Below, one piece after another: positions 35,292-41,001 of a stretch of DNA of 41,001 nucleotides (position 1 is its first letter; every line of letters begins with the position of its first letter). Origin of the DNA: Candidatus Haladaptatiplasma halalkaliphilum (GTDB taxonomy: Archaea; Thermoplasmatota; Thermoplasmata; Halarchaeoplasmatales; Halarchaeoplasmataceae). The stretch is taken from assembly GCA_019594055.1 (NCBI GenBank), contig JAFDTY010000006.1:1-41001 (forward strand), given 5' to 3'. The notes beneath the pieces are model-generated. The model searched no databases. It was given only the letters and a program-made list of their open reading frames with translations, and was not told the origin of the DNA. The translations under genes and the position numbers were made by a program.

Positions 35292-36083
35292 TCAATTTTC
35301 GAAGAACTCCACGTCCTTTTTTTCAACTGGAACTATGTGCATAAAATCTCCATGCTGGTGAATGGCAACATCGATGTCAAAGGCGGCCTTAATACTTTTT
35401 TTACAAAGCACCTCATGGGGTTTTCCTTCCTTAAAAACATGTCCTTCTTTGAGTATGACCAACCTATCACAATATTGTGAGGCTATGTTCAGATCGTGAA
35501 CGGCCATCAACGCAAGTATATTCTTTTCACGGGTTATATCCCTTATCCCACGCATCAAGCCTAACTGATGTTTTATATCGAGACTGCTGGTTGGTTCGTC
35601 GAGACAGAGGACCTTGGGCTCCTGAGCCATTGCTCTAGCGATGAAAACCCTCTGCTGCTGGCCACCGCTTAACTCGTGGATATCTCTCAAAGAAAACTCA
35701 GTTATCTCCATGGTACACATGGCCTTTGCCACTATCTCTAGATCTCTTCTCGTAGGTGACCAAGTCAGGTGTGGTATCCTACCCATAAGCACAGTATCAA
35801 AAACAGTGCTCGGAGTGGCTCTTTCCTGTATCTGAGGTACGTAACCTACCAAAGTGGCAAGTTTCCTTTTAGGTATCGAGGATAGTATTATTCCCTCCAA
35901 AGTAACGTGTCCTTTATGTACGTCCAACAGACCGCATAGGCACTTTATCAATGTACTTTTGCCCGAACCGTTTGGTCCGATTATCCCTACGAGATTTCCT
36001 TTTTCCAAGGACAGTGAAACATCCTTCAGAGCATCGATTTTGCCATAAGAAAAGGAGATATTCTCTATGCGAACCAGAGTCAC
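35292..36083 (-). CDS. ABC transporter ATP-binding protein (FecE/BtuD type)
   Basis: The 263-residue ATPase has Walker A GPNGSGKST (37-45), Q-loop YVPQIQERA, signature ELSGGQQQR, Walker B VLCLDEPTSSLD and the H-loop VHDLNIAS. It is the type II importer class used for iron-siderophores, haem, cobalamin and some metal oxyanions. It is the last gene of the FmdE-SBP-permease-ATPase operon and overlaps the permease gene by 4 nt. The C-terminal extension (EKKDVEFFEN) is unremarkable. Confidence 0.93.
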   Translation of the reverse strand: MTLVRIENISFSYGKIDALKDVSLSLEKGNLVGIIGPNGSGKSTLIKCLCGLLDVHKGHVTLEGIILSSIPKRKLATLVGYVPQIQERATPSTVFDTVLMGRIPHLTWSPTRRDLEIVAKAMCTMEITEFSLRDIHELSGGQQQRVFIARAMAQEPKVLCLDEPTSSLDIKHQLGLMRGIRDITREKNILALMAVHDLNIASQYCDRLVILKEGHVFKEGKPHEVLCKKSIKAAFDIDVAIHQHGDFMHIVPVEKKDVEFFEN

Positions 36084-37204
36084 CAGTTATTCCTCCCTTT
36101 GAGTATCAAGTAAATGAACATTGGAGCTCCCAAGAAGGATGTGAGTATTCCCACGGGTAGTACTATGGGTGAGATCAGAGTTCTTGCTACAGTATCCGAT
36201 ACTAAAAGCAGGAGTGCCCCTACAACACACGAGGCAGGGATAAGGAAGCGTGTGTCATTGCCTATGACCTTTCGAGCCATATGAGGAACTACCAGGCCCA
36301 CGAAACCTATTATGCCTACAAACGAAACTATCAATGCGGTTATCATGGATGAAACGATAAGACCTATGATCCTTACCCTTTCGGTATTGATACCAAGACT
36401 TCGTGCTACGTTTTCTCCTCCGTTCATGGCATTGTAGTTCCAACGGTTCAAGAAAAAATATGCAGTGCAAATTACGGATGCCACAGCAATTATCCCTGCC
36501 GTTGCCCATCCTGTTCGTCCCAGGTCTCCGAAGGTCCAGAATATTATGGCTGAGAGTTGTACTTCATCCTGTGCAAAGTACCTCAATGATGTGACCCCTG
36601 CAGTGAACAAGGAACCCATGGCAACTCCGGCTAGAACAAGGGTTTCAGGGGATGCGTCCCTGTAACGGGTAAGCAGTATTATAACGCCAGTTGATATCAT
36701 GGAGAAACCGAAGGCACTGATGGCTATGATATATGGCATGGTGAAGGTCACCGCACTGCCATCGTGGCTACTAATTCTACCTGATCCGAATGCGACTATT
36801 GCAAAGGCAGCGCCAAAGGAAGCCGCATTTGATACACCTAAGGTTGACGGAGAGGCCAGTGGATTCCGCAATATATTCTGCATGATCATACCCGAAATCG
36901 CTAAGCCGACCCCACCAAATATGGCCGAGATTATACGCACCATCCTGATATTCCATACTACACGCGTGTGAGATATATCGTTACTTTGTCCTATAAGGGC
37001 CAAAAAAACCTCTTTTAAACTGAGGCTGTATGGACCCAGAGTCAGAGCGAACATAGCCATAAGTAAAACCAGGACTGAAGAAAGGGCTATGAAAGATATC
37101 TTTTTGGCATTGTATATATCGTATTCTGTGAGTATGTTAGACCCGCTCGTTCGCTCGGTTGACTTTACCGATCTTTTTTTAAACGCAGTTATGAACCTAA
37201 TCAT
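36080..37204 (-). CDS. ABC transporter permease (FecCD/BtuC type)
   Basis: This 374-residue membrane protein has about ten hydrophobic segments and the typical FecCD text: IRMVRIISAIFGGVGLAISG, MQNILRNPLASPSTLGVSNAA, WTFGDLG and FVGLVVPHMARKVIGNDTRF followed by PVGILTSFLGAPMFIYLI. The N-terminal ~35 residues are hydrophilic. It overlaps both neighbours by 4 nt, so the importer is made as one unit. Confidence 0.93.
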   Translation of the reverse strand: MIRFITAFKKRSVKSTERTSGSNILTEYDIYNAKKISFIALSSVLVLLMAMFALTLGPYSLSLKEVFLALIGQSNDISHTRVVWNIRMVRIISAIFGGVGLAISGMIMQNILRNPLASPSTLGVSNAASFGAAFAIVAFGSGRISSHDGSAVTFTMPYIIAISAFGFSMISTGVIILLTRYRDASPETLVLAGVAMGSLFTAGVTSLRYFAQDEVQLSAIIFWTFGDLGRTGWATAGIIAVASVICTAYFFLNRWNYNAMNGGENVARSLGINTERVRIIGLIVSSMITALIVSFVGIIGFVGLVVPHMARKVIGNDTRFLIPASCVVGALLLLVSDTVARTLISPIVLPVGILTSFLGAPMFIYLILKGRNNW

Positions 37205-38283
37205 AATTCCACTTTAGTAAAACCATAAGCTATTTCAGCCATTTCAGCGTATACCGGAGAGCCCACCATACTGTCGTAAATACTGTCGGCTCTAGCGGTA
37301 ACGTCCACATCCTCAAAATGTTCTGGATAAAGTACACTTCCTACGTAGTAGGCGTTGGCTAGTACCGTTGCATGGTTTATATTGTATCTGTTGTAAGGCA
37401 TCACGGTGTATATATCCCCGTTTTCCACTGCTATTAGTATCTGATAGGAAACGTCTCCGTTTATAGCATCTACAACATTCTCATAACTGCCCGAATCAAC
37501 GAACAGAACGTCCGGATCCCATTCGAGCAGCTGTTCCTTATCTATGAACGCATGCCCGGTACTGATCTCACCGGCTACGTTTATTGAGTTGGTGTATTCA
37601 AAGGGAGGATAGCTGGCTCTTGTTGACAAAATATCCTGAGCACCCCTAAGTGCCACCCCTCCTACGTACACAGTTGGTTTTTCGGAATCGGGTATGTTTT
37701 TTGTTCGTTCATGAAAGTCTTCAAGTGTTTCTTCGATGAATTCTATGACCACTTCGGCTCTTTCTTCCTTGTCAAGAACTTCGGCCATCAATCTTAGTGA
37801 AGAGTAAAACACGTCCTTTCTTTCATCCAGATCTCCCAGATCTATCGCTATCACCGGTATCCCTGTTTTAGTTTGTAAGTTATTCATAGTTTCTACCGAA
37901 GCCGGGTCAACTTGAGAACACGAATAGAATATCACATCCGGTTTCTGTGCAAGTATCATCTCTGCATCCCCTCCGTGCTGTGGCCCTATATTCGGAAGTT
38001 CCGAGAGCCCGGGGTTTGCAAATTGATAAGGTGAAAATATACTACTATGTTCAAATTCTTCAACACCCACTATCATATCCACAGCCTCCAGATAAGAGAG
38101 CATCCTGACGGCCCCCGAGGCAACCCCGACTACCCGTTCGACGTTATTGGAAACCTCTACTTCACGGCCCAATATATCCGACACCACTACGTATTCAACA
38201 TCGTCGTCGTTATCTACACATCCTGTGCTCATCAGCGATGCCAAAAGTACCGCTGCAATCAATACTGCTATCTTGTTTTTCAT
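37201..38283 (-). CDS. ABC transporter substrate-binding lipoprotein (BtuF/FepB type)
   Basis: The 360-residue protein has a signal sequence with a lipobox-like MSTGC (Cys22). An acidic linker follows, then a class III (helical backbone) binding protein: VVSDILGREVEVSNNVERVVG, LSYLEAVDMIVGVEE, PDVIFYSCSQVD and WDPDVLFVDSG. It should capture a chelate or cofactor outside the membrane and deliver it to the permease. The ligand is unknown. It lies directly after the FmdE gene, overlapping it by ATGA, which suggests a molybdenum, tungsten, iron or other metal chelate. Confidence 0.9.
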   Translation of the reverse strand: MKNKIAVLIAAVLLASLMSTGCVDNDDDVEYVVVSDILGREVEVSNNVERVVGVASGAVRMLSYLEAVDMIVGVEEFEHSSIFSPYQFANPGLSELPNIGPQHGGDAEMILAQKPDVIFYSCSQVDPASVETMNNLQTKTGIPVIAIDLGDLDERKDVFYSSLRLMAEVLDKEERAEVVIEFIEETLEDFHERTKNIPDSEKPTVYVGGVALRGAQDILSTRASYPPFEYTNSINVAGEISTGHAFIDKEQLLEWDPDVLFVDSGSYENVVDAINGDVSYQILIAVENGDIYTVMPYNRYNINHATVLANAYYVGSVLYPEHFEDVDVTARADSIYDSMVGSPVYAEMAEIAYGFTKVEL

Positions 38284-38990
38284 TTATTACCACCTCTCAG
38301 GTGCATTCCGTGACCGTCGAGTTCGAAGTATTCAATTCCTCCGCATAGCAAACATAATAATTTACCATCAATCTCCACCGTTCTCGTGCTCATGACGCTC
38401 TCGCCGCATCCTTCACAGATGTGACTGTCATGTATGGGGGCATATTCCGGTAATTTTACATCCACGGTTTCCATCTCGAAGAGTTTTTCAGGCTCGAGAC
38501 CCACGACGAACTTGGAGATATCTTCGGCCATCTCCATCATCCGCCTCCTGTCCTCCTCGGTACCACTACGCTCCCTGACGACCTTGGTGAAGAGTTCAGC
38601 GTATTCGGGGAACCTTTCGACCCATTTTTCCCTGGCATCAATTCTAGTCACAAAACGCAATCCTTTTTCCCCCCTTTTGACAAAGGTTGCTGCCGTCTTG
38701 CCCAGATCTCTGAAGACAAGTGAATTGTTACCGAAGGTACAACCGGTAACATACTGAACTCCGTCGGAAAAACAATTGTTGGTTTCAACTATGACGATGA
38801 TGTCTTCCATACCCTCATGTTCCATGTCCAACCGGGCCATGGCTGTTACGGATGTTTTGACACCCAATGCCAGGCCCGGACAATAGTGTCCGTGTAGTAT
38901 AGCGGCATCTTCCAGTAATTCATTTTCGTATCCCTGGCGTATCTTCTTCTCCAAAGGGCCTCTGACGCTCATGTGGCGGACTAATCTCAT
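38280..38990 (-). CDS. fmdE: FmdE family protein with zinc finger
   Basis: FmdE (formylmethanofuran dehydrogenase subunit E family) is named from an operon of methanogens but is widespread. The 236-residue protein shows HGHYCPGLALG (H33, H35, C37), NNCFSDGVQYVTGCTFGNNS (C73, C84) and a C-terminal treble-clef-like zinc finger C192-x-x-C195 ... C213-x-x-C216. The FmdE core and the zinc finger both bind metal. It is the first gene of the ABC importer operon, with a TATA box centred 24 nt upstream of ATG 38990 (leaderless). ATG 38972 is the alternative start. No formylmethanofuran dehydrogenase catalytic gene is present. Confidence 0.88.
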   Translation of the reverse strand: MRLVRHMSVRGPLEKKIRQGYENELLEDAAILHGHYCPGLALGVKTSVTAMARLDMEHEGMEDIIVIVETNNCFSDGVQYVTGCTFGNNSLVFRDLGKTAATFVKRGEKGLRFVTRIDAREKWVERFPEYAELFTKVVRERSGTEEDRRRMMEMAEDISKFVVGLEPEKLFEMETVDVKLPEYAPIHDSHICEGCGESVMSTRTVEIDGKLLCLLCGGIEYFELDGHGMHLRGGNK

Positions 38991-39008
38991 AGTGTATATT
39001 AACTTTAT

Positions 39009-39018
39009 GATAATAAGT
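39009..39018 (-). promoter_or_regulatory. TATA box of the FmdE-ABC operon
   Basis: ACTTATTATC on the minus strand is centred 24 nt from ATG 38990. It lies in the divergent intergenic region shared with tbp. Confidence 0.5.
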
Positions 39019-39093
39019 GTTACTCAACGTATATGATTATGTTATTGATAACACGTTTTGTGGCCGGTATGTGGCACAGTACCTCCTTCGAAG

Positions 39094-39103
39094 GTTTTAT
39101 AAA
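39094..39103 (+). promoter_or_regulatory. TATA box of the tbp gene
   Basis: GTTTTATAAA is a near-consensus TATA box. Transcription would start near 39125, after the upstream codons of the longer frame, which are therefore not used. Confidence 0.6.
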
Positions 39104-39154
39104 CCCCAATCGGTCTTTAAACACAAAATTCAGATGTTTAAAGAAGTGATGTGC

Positions 39155-39703
39155 ATGGATGGTCTTAGAATAGAAAATGTTGTGGCTTCTTCGAGTTTGG
39201 GTTCGAAGATAGACCTGAATAACGCCTCGAGCGTGCTCGATGGCTCGGAGTACGATCCGGAAAAATTTCCCGGTCTAGTCTACCGTACCCGTTCCCCGAA
39301 GACTTCGATACTCCTCTTCTCCAGCGGAAAGGTGGTTTGTACCGGGGGGAAAACCTTCGACGATGCAAACAACAGCGTGAATATGCTAAAGACTATGCTC
39401 AATGGCAACGGCATAGACACATCGGATGAGATCGAAGTTAAAGTCCAGAACATCGTTGCCTCCTTCGGACTGGGGCATACCCTCAACCTCAACTCCGTAG
39501 CCATCACCCTCGGACTGGACCGTGTGGAGTACGAACCGGAACAGTTCCCGGGCCTTGTTTACCGCCCCCGGGACTGCAACGTGGTTTTACTTCTGTTCGG
39601 TTCAGGCAACATGGTTTGTACCGGTGCCAAGGATATAGAATCCCTCGAAAAGGCCATCGAACTGGTAAGGGAAGAACTCGGTAAGGCGGGATTGTTCCAT
39701 TAG
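39155..39703 (+). CDS. tbp: TATA-box-binding protein
   Basis: TBP recognises archaeal TATA boxes and nucleates transcription with TFB. The 182-residue protein is two direct repeats of about 90 residues: RIENVVASSSLG ... EKFPGLVYRTR ... SSGKVVCTGGK, and VQNIVASFGLG ... EQFPGLVYRPR ... GSGNMVCTGAK. ATG 39155 is preferred because GTGAT (39146-39150) can act as Shine-Dalgarno and family members begin close to the first repeat. A frame extends 46 codons upstream but crosses the TATA box. The stop codon overlaps the start region of the TatD-like gene. Confidence 0.94.
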   Translation: MDGLRIENVVASSSLGSKIDLNNASSVLDGSEYDPEKFPGLVYRTRSPKTSILLFSSGKVVCTGGKTFDDANNSVNMLKTMLNGNGIDTSDEIEVKVQNIVASFGLGHTLNLNSVAITLGLDRVEYEPEQFPGLVYRPRDCNVVLLLFGSGNMVCTGAKDIESLEKAIELVREELGKAGLFH

Positions 39704-40544
39704 TGGATTACCTATTTTTGATAATCACATCCACCTGCAGGAAGAGGGGTGCAACCTTGAGGCGGTAAGGGAATTCGAGAAAGCCGGTGGAACTCACCTT
39801 GTGGTGTCACATATGCCATACCACGACCTGAGAACTTGGGATGTCAAAGGCTATTTGCCAATCTACCAGCGTACACTTGAGCTTGCCGAAAGGGCGCGGA
39901 AGGCAACCTCGGTTGAGATATATGTTACTTTAGGACCCTATCCGGTGGACCTGATCACCTTGGAAGGGCGGGTTGGTATCGAAAAGGCCGAAAGGATACT
40001 GATGGATGGCATGGAGCTAGCGGCCGAATACGTAAAAGAGGAAAAGGCCATCGCCCTAGGCGAGATAGGCCGACCTCATTTCCATGTGGACGAGATTATA
40101 TGGGACGCATCGAACAGGATAATGAGATACGGTATGGAACTGGCTTCGGAACTTAACTGCCCCTTGGTCCTCCACACCGAGAGCACCACACCCGAGGTTT
40201 GCAGAGAACTGGCCCTTATGGCCGACCATGCGGGTTTGCCCAGGGAAAAGGTGATCAAGCATTACTGTTCACCCCTGGTAAAGGAATCAGAGAACCACGG
40301 GCTGTTCCCGTCGGTACTAGCCAGCGAAAAGAACCTCAGGGCGGCACTGGAAAAGGGAGACAGGTTCATGATGGAGACGGACTACCTTGATGACCCGCGT
40401 AGGCCCGGGGCGGTATTAGGGATAAAAACCGTACCCAAAAAAACCTTAAAGCTACTCGATGATGATTTGATAACGGAAAAGGAGATATTGCGCATACACA
40501 AATACAACCCCGAAAGGGTGTATGGGATAGATGTTGAGTTGTGA
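39699..40544 (+). CDS. TatD-related metal-dependent hydrolase, start codon irregular
   Basis: The frame encodes a TIM-barrel metal hydrolase. It has LPIFDNHIHLQ (H-x-H) at the N terminus, KAIALGEIGRPHF with the Glu ligand, LVLHTEST, VIKHYCSP and a late Asp in METDYLDDP. These are the TatD/amidohydrolase ligands of archaeal TatD-like proteins. No ATG, GTG or TTG stands in frame before the H-x-H motif; the first conventional one (GTG 39801) would delete it. I place the start at ATT 39699. Alternatively GTG 39703, overlapping the tbp stop, would read into the frame if the five-T run at 39715-39719 had one more T. It is coupled to tbp either way. Confidence 0.72.
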   Translation: MSGLPIFDNHIHLQEEGCNLEAVREFEKAGGTHLVVSHMPYHDLRTWDVKGYLPIYQRTLELAERARKATSVEIYVTLGPYPVDLITLEGRVGIEKAERILMDGMELAAEYVKEEKAIALGEIGRPHFHVDEIIWDASNRIMRYGMELASELNCPLVLHTESTTPEVCRELALMADHAGLPREKVIKHYCSPLVKESENHGLFPSVLASEKNLRAALEKGDRFMMETDYLDDPRRPGAVLGIKTVPKKTLKLLDDDLITEKEILRIHKYNPERVYGIDVEL

Positions 40545-40545
40545 T

Positions 40546-40674
40546 TCATAGTCTTGCCTTTATCTTCTCCACCAGTTCGTTGAAGCAAGATTCACACACG
40601 GAGCGGTCACCTATCTTCTCATGTTCCTTCGTCCACCTTCCGCAGAAGTGACATCTATCGGTATCTATGGGCAT
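40546..40674 (-). CDS. 42-residue zinc-ribbon protein
   Basis: On the minus strand a short frame encodes MPIDTDRCHFCGRWTKEHEK, then IGDRSVCESCFNELVEKIKARL. Two C-x-x-C pairs (C8/C11 and C29/C32) make a complete zinc ribbon. It converges on the TatD-like gene with one nucleotide between stops. The size and the spacing of cysteines argue for a real gene, but I do not recognise a family. It is probably a small nucleic-acid- or protein-binding factor. AT-rich DNA upstream (CCATAATG near 40693-40700) may hold its promoter. Confidence 0.6.
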   Translation of the reverse strand: MPIDTDRCHFCGRWTKEHEKIGDRSVCESCFNELVEKIKARL

Positions 40675-40862
40675 TTTCCATCACTTGTCACATTATGGTG
40701 CGAGGTGACAATAAACTTTGTGGACACCCAACCGTCGAAAAACACTATTGGCGGATCCTCTTGTTTTTCTCTACCCATTTATCGATGTTTTATGTTCTTT
40801 AACCAATATTATATCCGCAAACATGATATTTGTACTCTACGATGATCTGGATAATCCCGATA
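40675..40862. other. Intergenic region with no gene recognised
   Basis: This AT-rich stretch carries T runs and short frames only. A frame from ATG 40823 reads in phase into the next gene, but it crosses that gene's TATA box and would bury its signal peptide, so I do not annotate it. Confidence 0.5.
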
Positions 40863-40872
40863 ATTATATATA
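40863..40872 (+). promoter_or_regulatory. TATA box of the last gene
   Basis: ATTATATATA predicts transcription near 40893. AAGGTGGT (40897-40903) then serves as ribosome binding site for the ATG at 40910. Confidence 0.55.
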
Positions 40873-40909
40873 TCACTTGAGCAGTATTATCATTAAAGGT
40901 GGTAATCCC

Positions 40910-41001
40910 ATGAAACCGGTTAAATCGGTGTCCGTGATCCTGGTAGCGTTGTTGCTCACCGGCGGCCTGTTGTTCGCCGGTGCGGATGAAAGACACGAGG
41001 A
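40910..41001 (+). CDS. N-terminal part of a secreted protein (3' truncated)
   Basis: Thirty residues are visible before the window ends: a basic start MKPVKSV, a hydrophobic core VILVALLLTGGLLFAGA and a charged mature start DERHE. This is a classical signal peptide with a possible cleavage after AGA. A strong Shine-Dalgarno site precedes the ATG. Nothing can be said of the mature protein. Confidence 0.7.
   Translation, partial: MKPVKSVSVILVALLLTGGLLFAGADERHE

Noticed and set aside
38280-38990. FmdE as evidence for methanogenesis
   Set aside because: The family is widespread outside methanogens, and no formylmethanofuran dehydrogenase catalytic subunit or other methanogenesis gene is in the window.
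39017-39154. 46-codon N-terminal extension of TBP
   Set aside because: It contains the tbp TATA box and has no similarity to TBP. The Shine-Dalgarno site and family length support 39155.

Overview
The window is archaeal chromosomal DNA. It holds archaeal/eukaryotic-type ribosomal proteins (L18a, L31e, L39e, S19e), aIF6, a TATA-binding protein, a group II chaperonin, prefoldin alpha, CDP-archaeol synthase, an AglB-type oligosaccharyltransferase and split transketolase subunits. Clear archaeal TATA boxes lie upstream of many genes, often only 22-29 nt from the start codon, which suggests leaderless transcripts. A DUF6015 protein and a 23S rRNA gene standing alone, with no 16S or 5S in the window, point to the Thermoplasmata/Thermoplasmatota. 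The exact lineage cannot be fixed from sequence alone.

Layout. 1-372 is the C-terminal end of a secreted surface protein. 529-3257 is a translation/secretion operon: L18a, prefoldin alpha, FtsY and a PIN-domain protein. 3332-4181 holds a DUF6015 gene, tRNA-Pro(CGG) on the minus strand and a broken fragment of a secreted-protein domain. 4223-9726 holds a TIGR00304 membrane protein overlapping an M20 peptidase, then minus-strand AsnRS, an RDD membrane protein, OMP decarboxylase and an M55 peptidase. 9915-15188 holds the thermosome, PurN, transketolase N and C subunits and an enlarged transaldolase. 15185-17752 (minus) holds an acetate-transporter-like protein and RqcH; a metallo-beta-lactamase-fold protein diverges from RqcH. 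18486-20388 (minus) is S19e, PDCD5-like protein, L39e, L31e and aIF6. 20531-22087 holds CarS, PyrE and a RimI-type acetyltransferase.

22088-25470 is the 23S rRNA unit: two candidate promoters, a leader, the gene, and leader/trailer sequences that form a textbook bulge-helix-bulge processing stem. Next come a YdjM-like membrane protein (minus) and TrpRS. 27221-34496 carries the most striking locus: a 2164-residue AglB oligosaccharyltransferase whose catalytic part is followed by about eleven beta-sandwich repeats, two NEW3/CARDB-like domains and a C-terminal membrane anchor. One nucleotide downstream is a small sequon-rich, membrane-anchored secreted protein. An SDR oxidoreductase follows.

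35292-38990 (minus) is a four-gene operon with 4-nt overlaps: an FmdE-family protein and a complete FecCD/BtuCD-type ABC importer. 39155-40674 holds TBP, a TatD-like hydrolase without a conventional start codon, and a 42-residue zinc-ribbon protein. The window closes inside a new secreted-protein gene. No CRISPR array, insertion sequence, prophage or toxin-antitoxin pair was seen. Most genes are housekeeping; the novelty lies mainly in the AglB locus, the FmdE-transporter operon, the enlarged transaldolase and several small unannotated elements.
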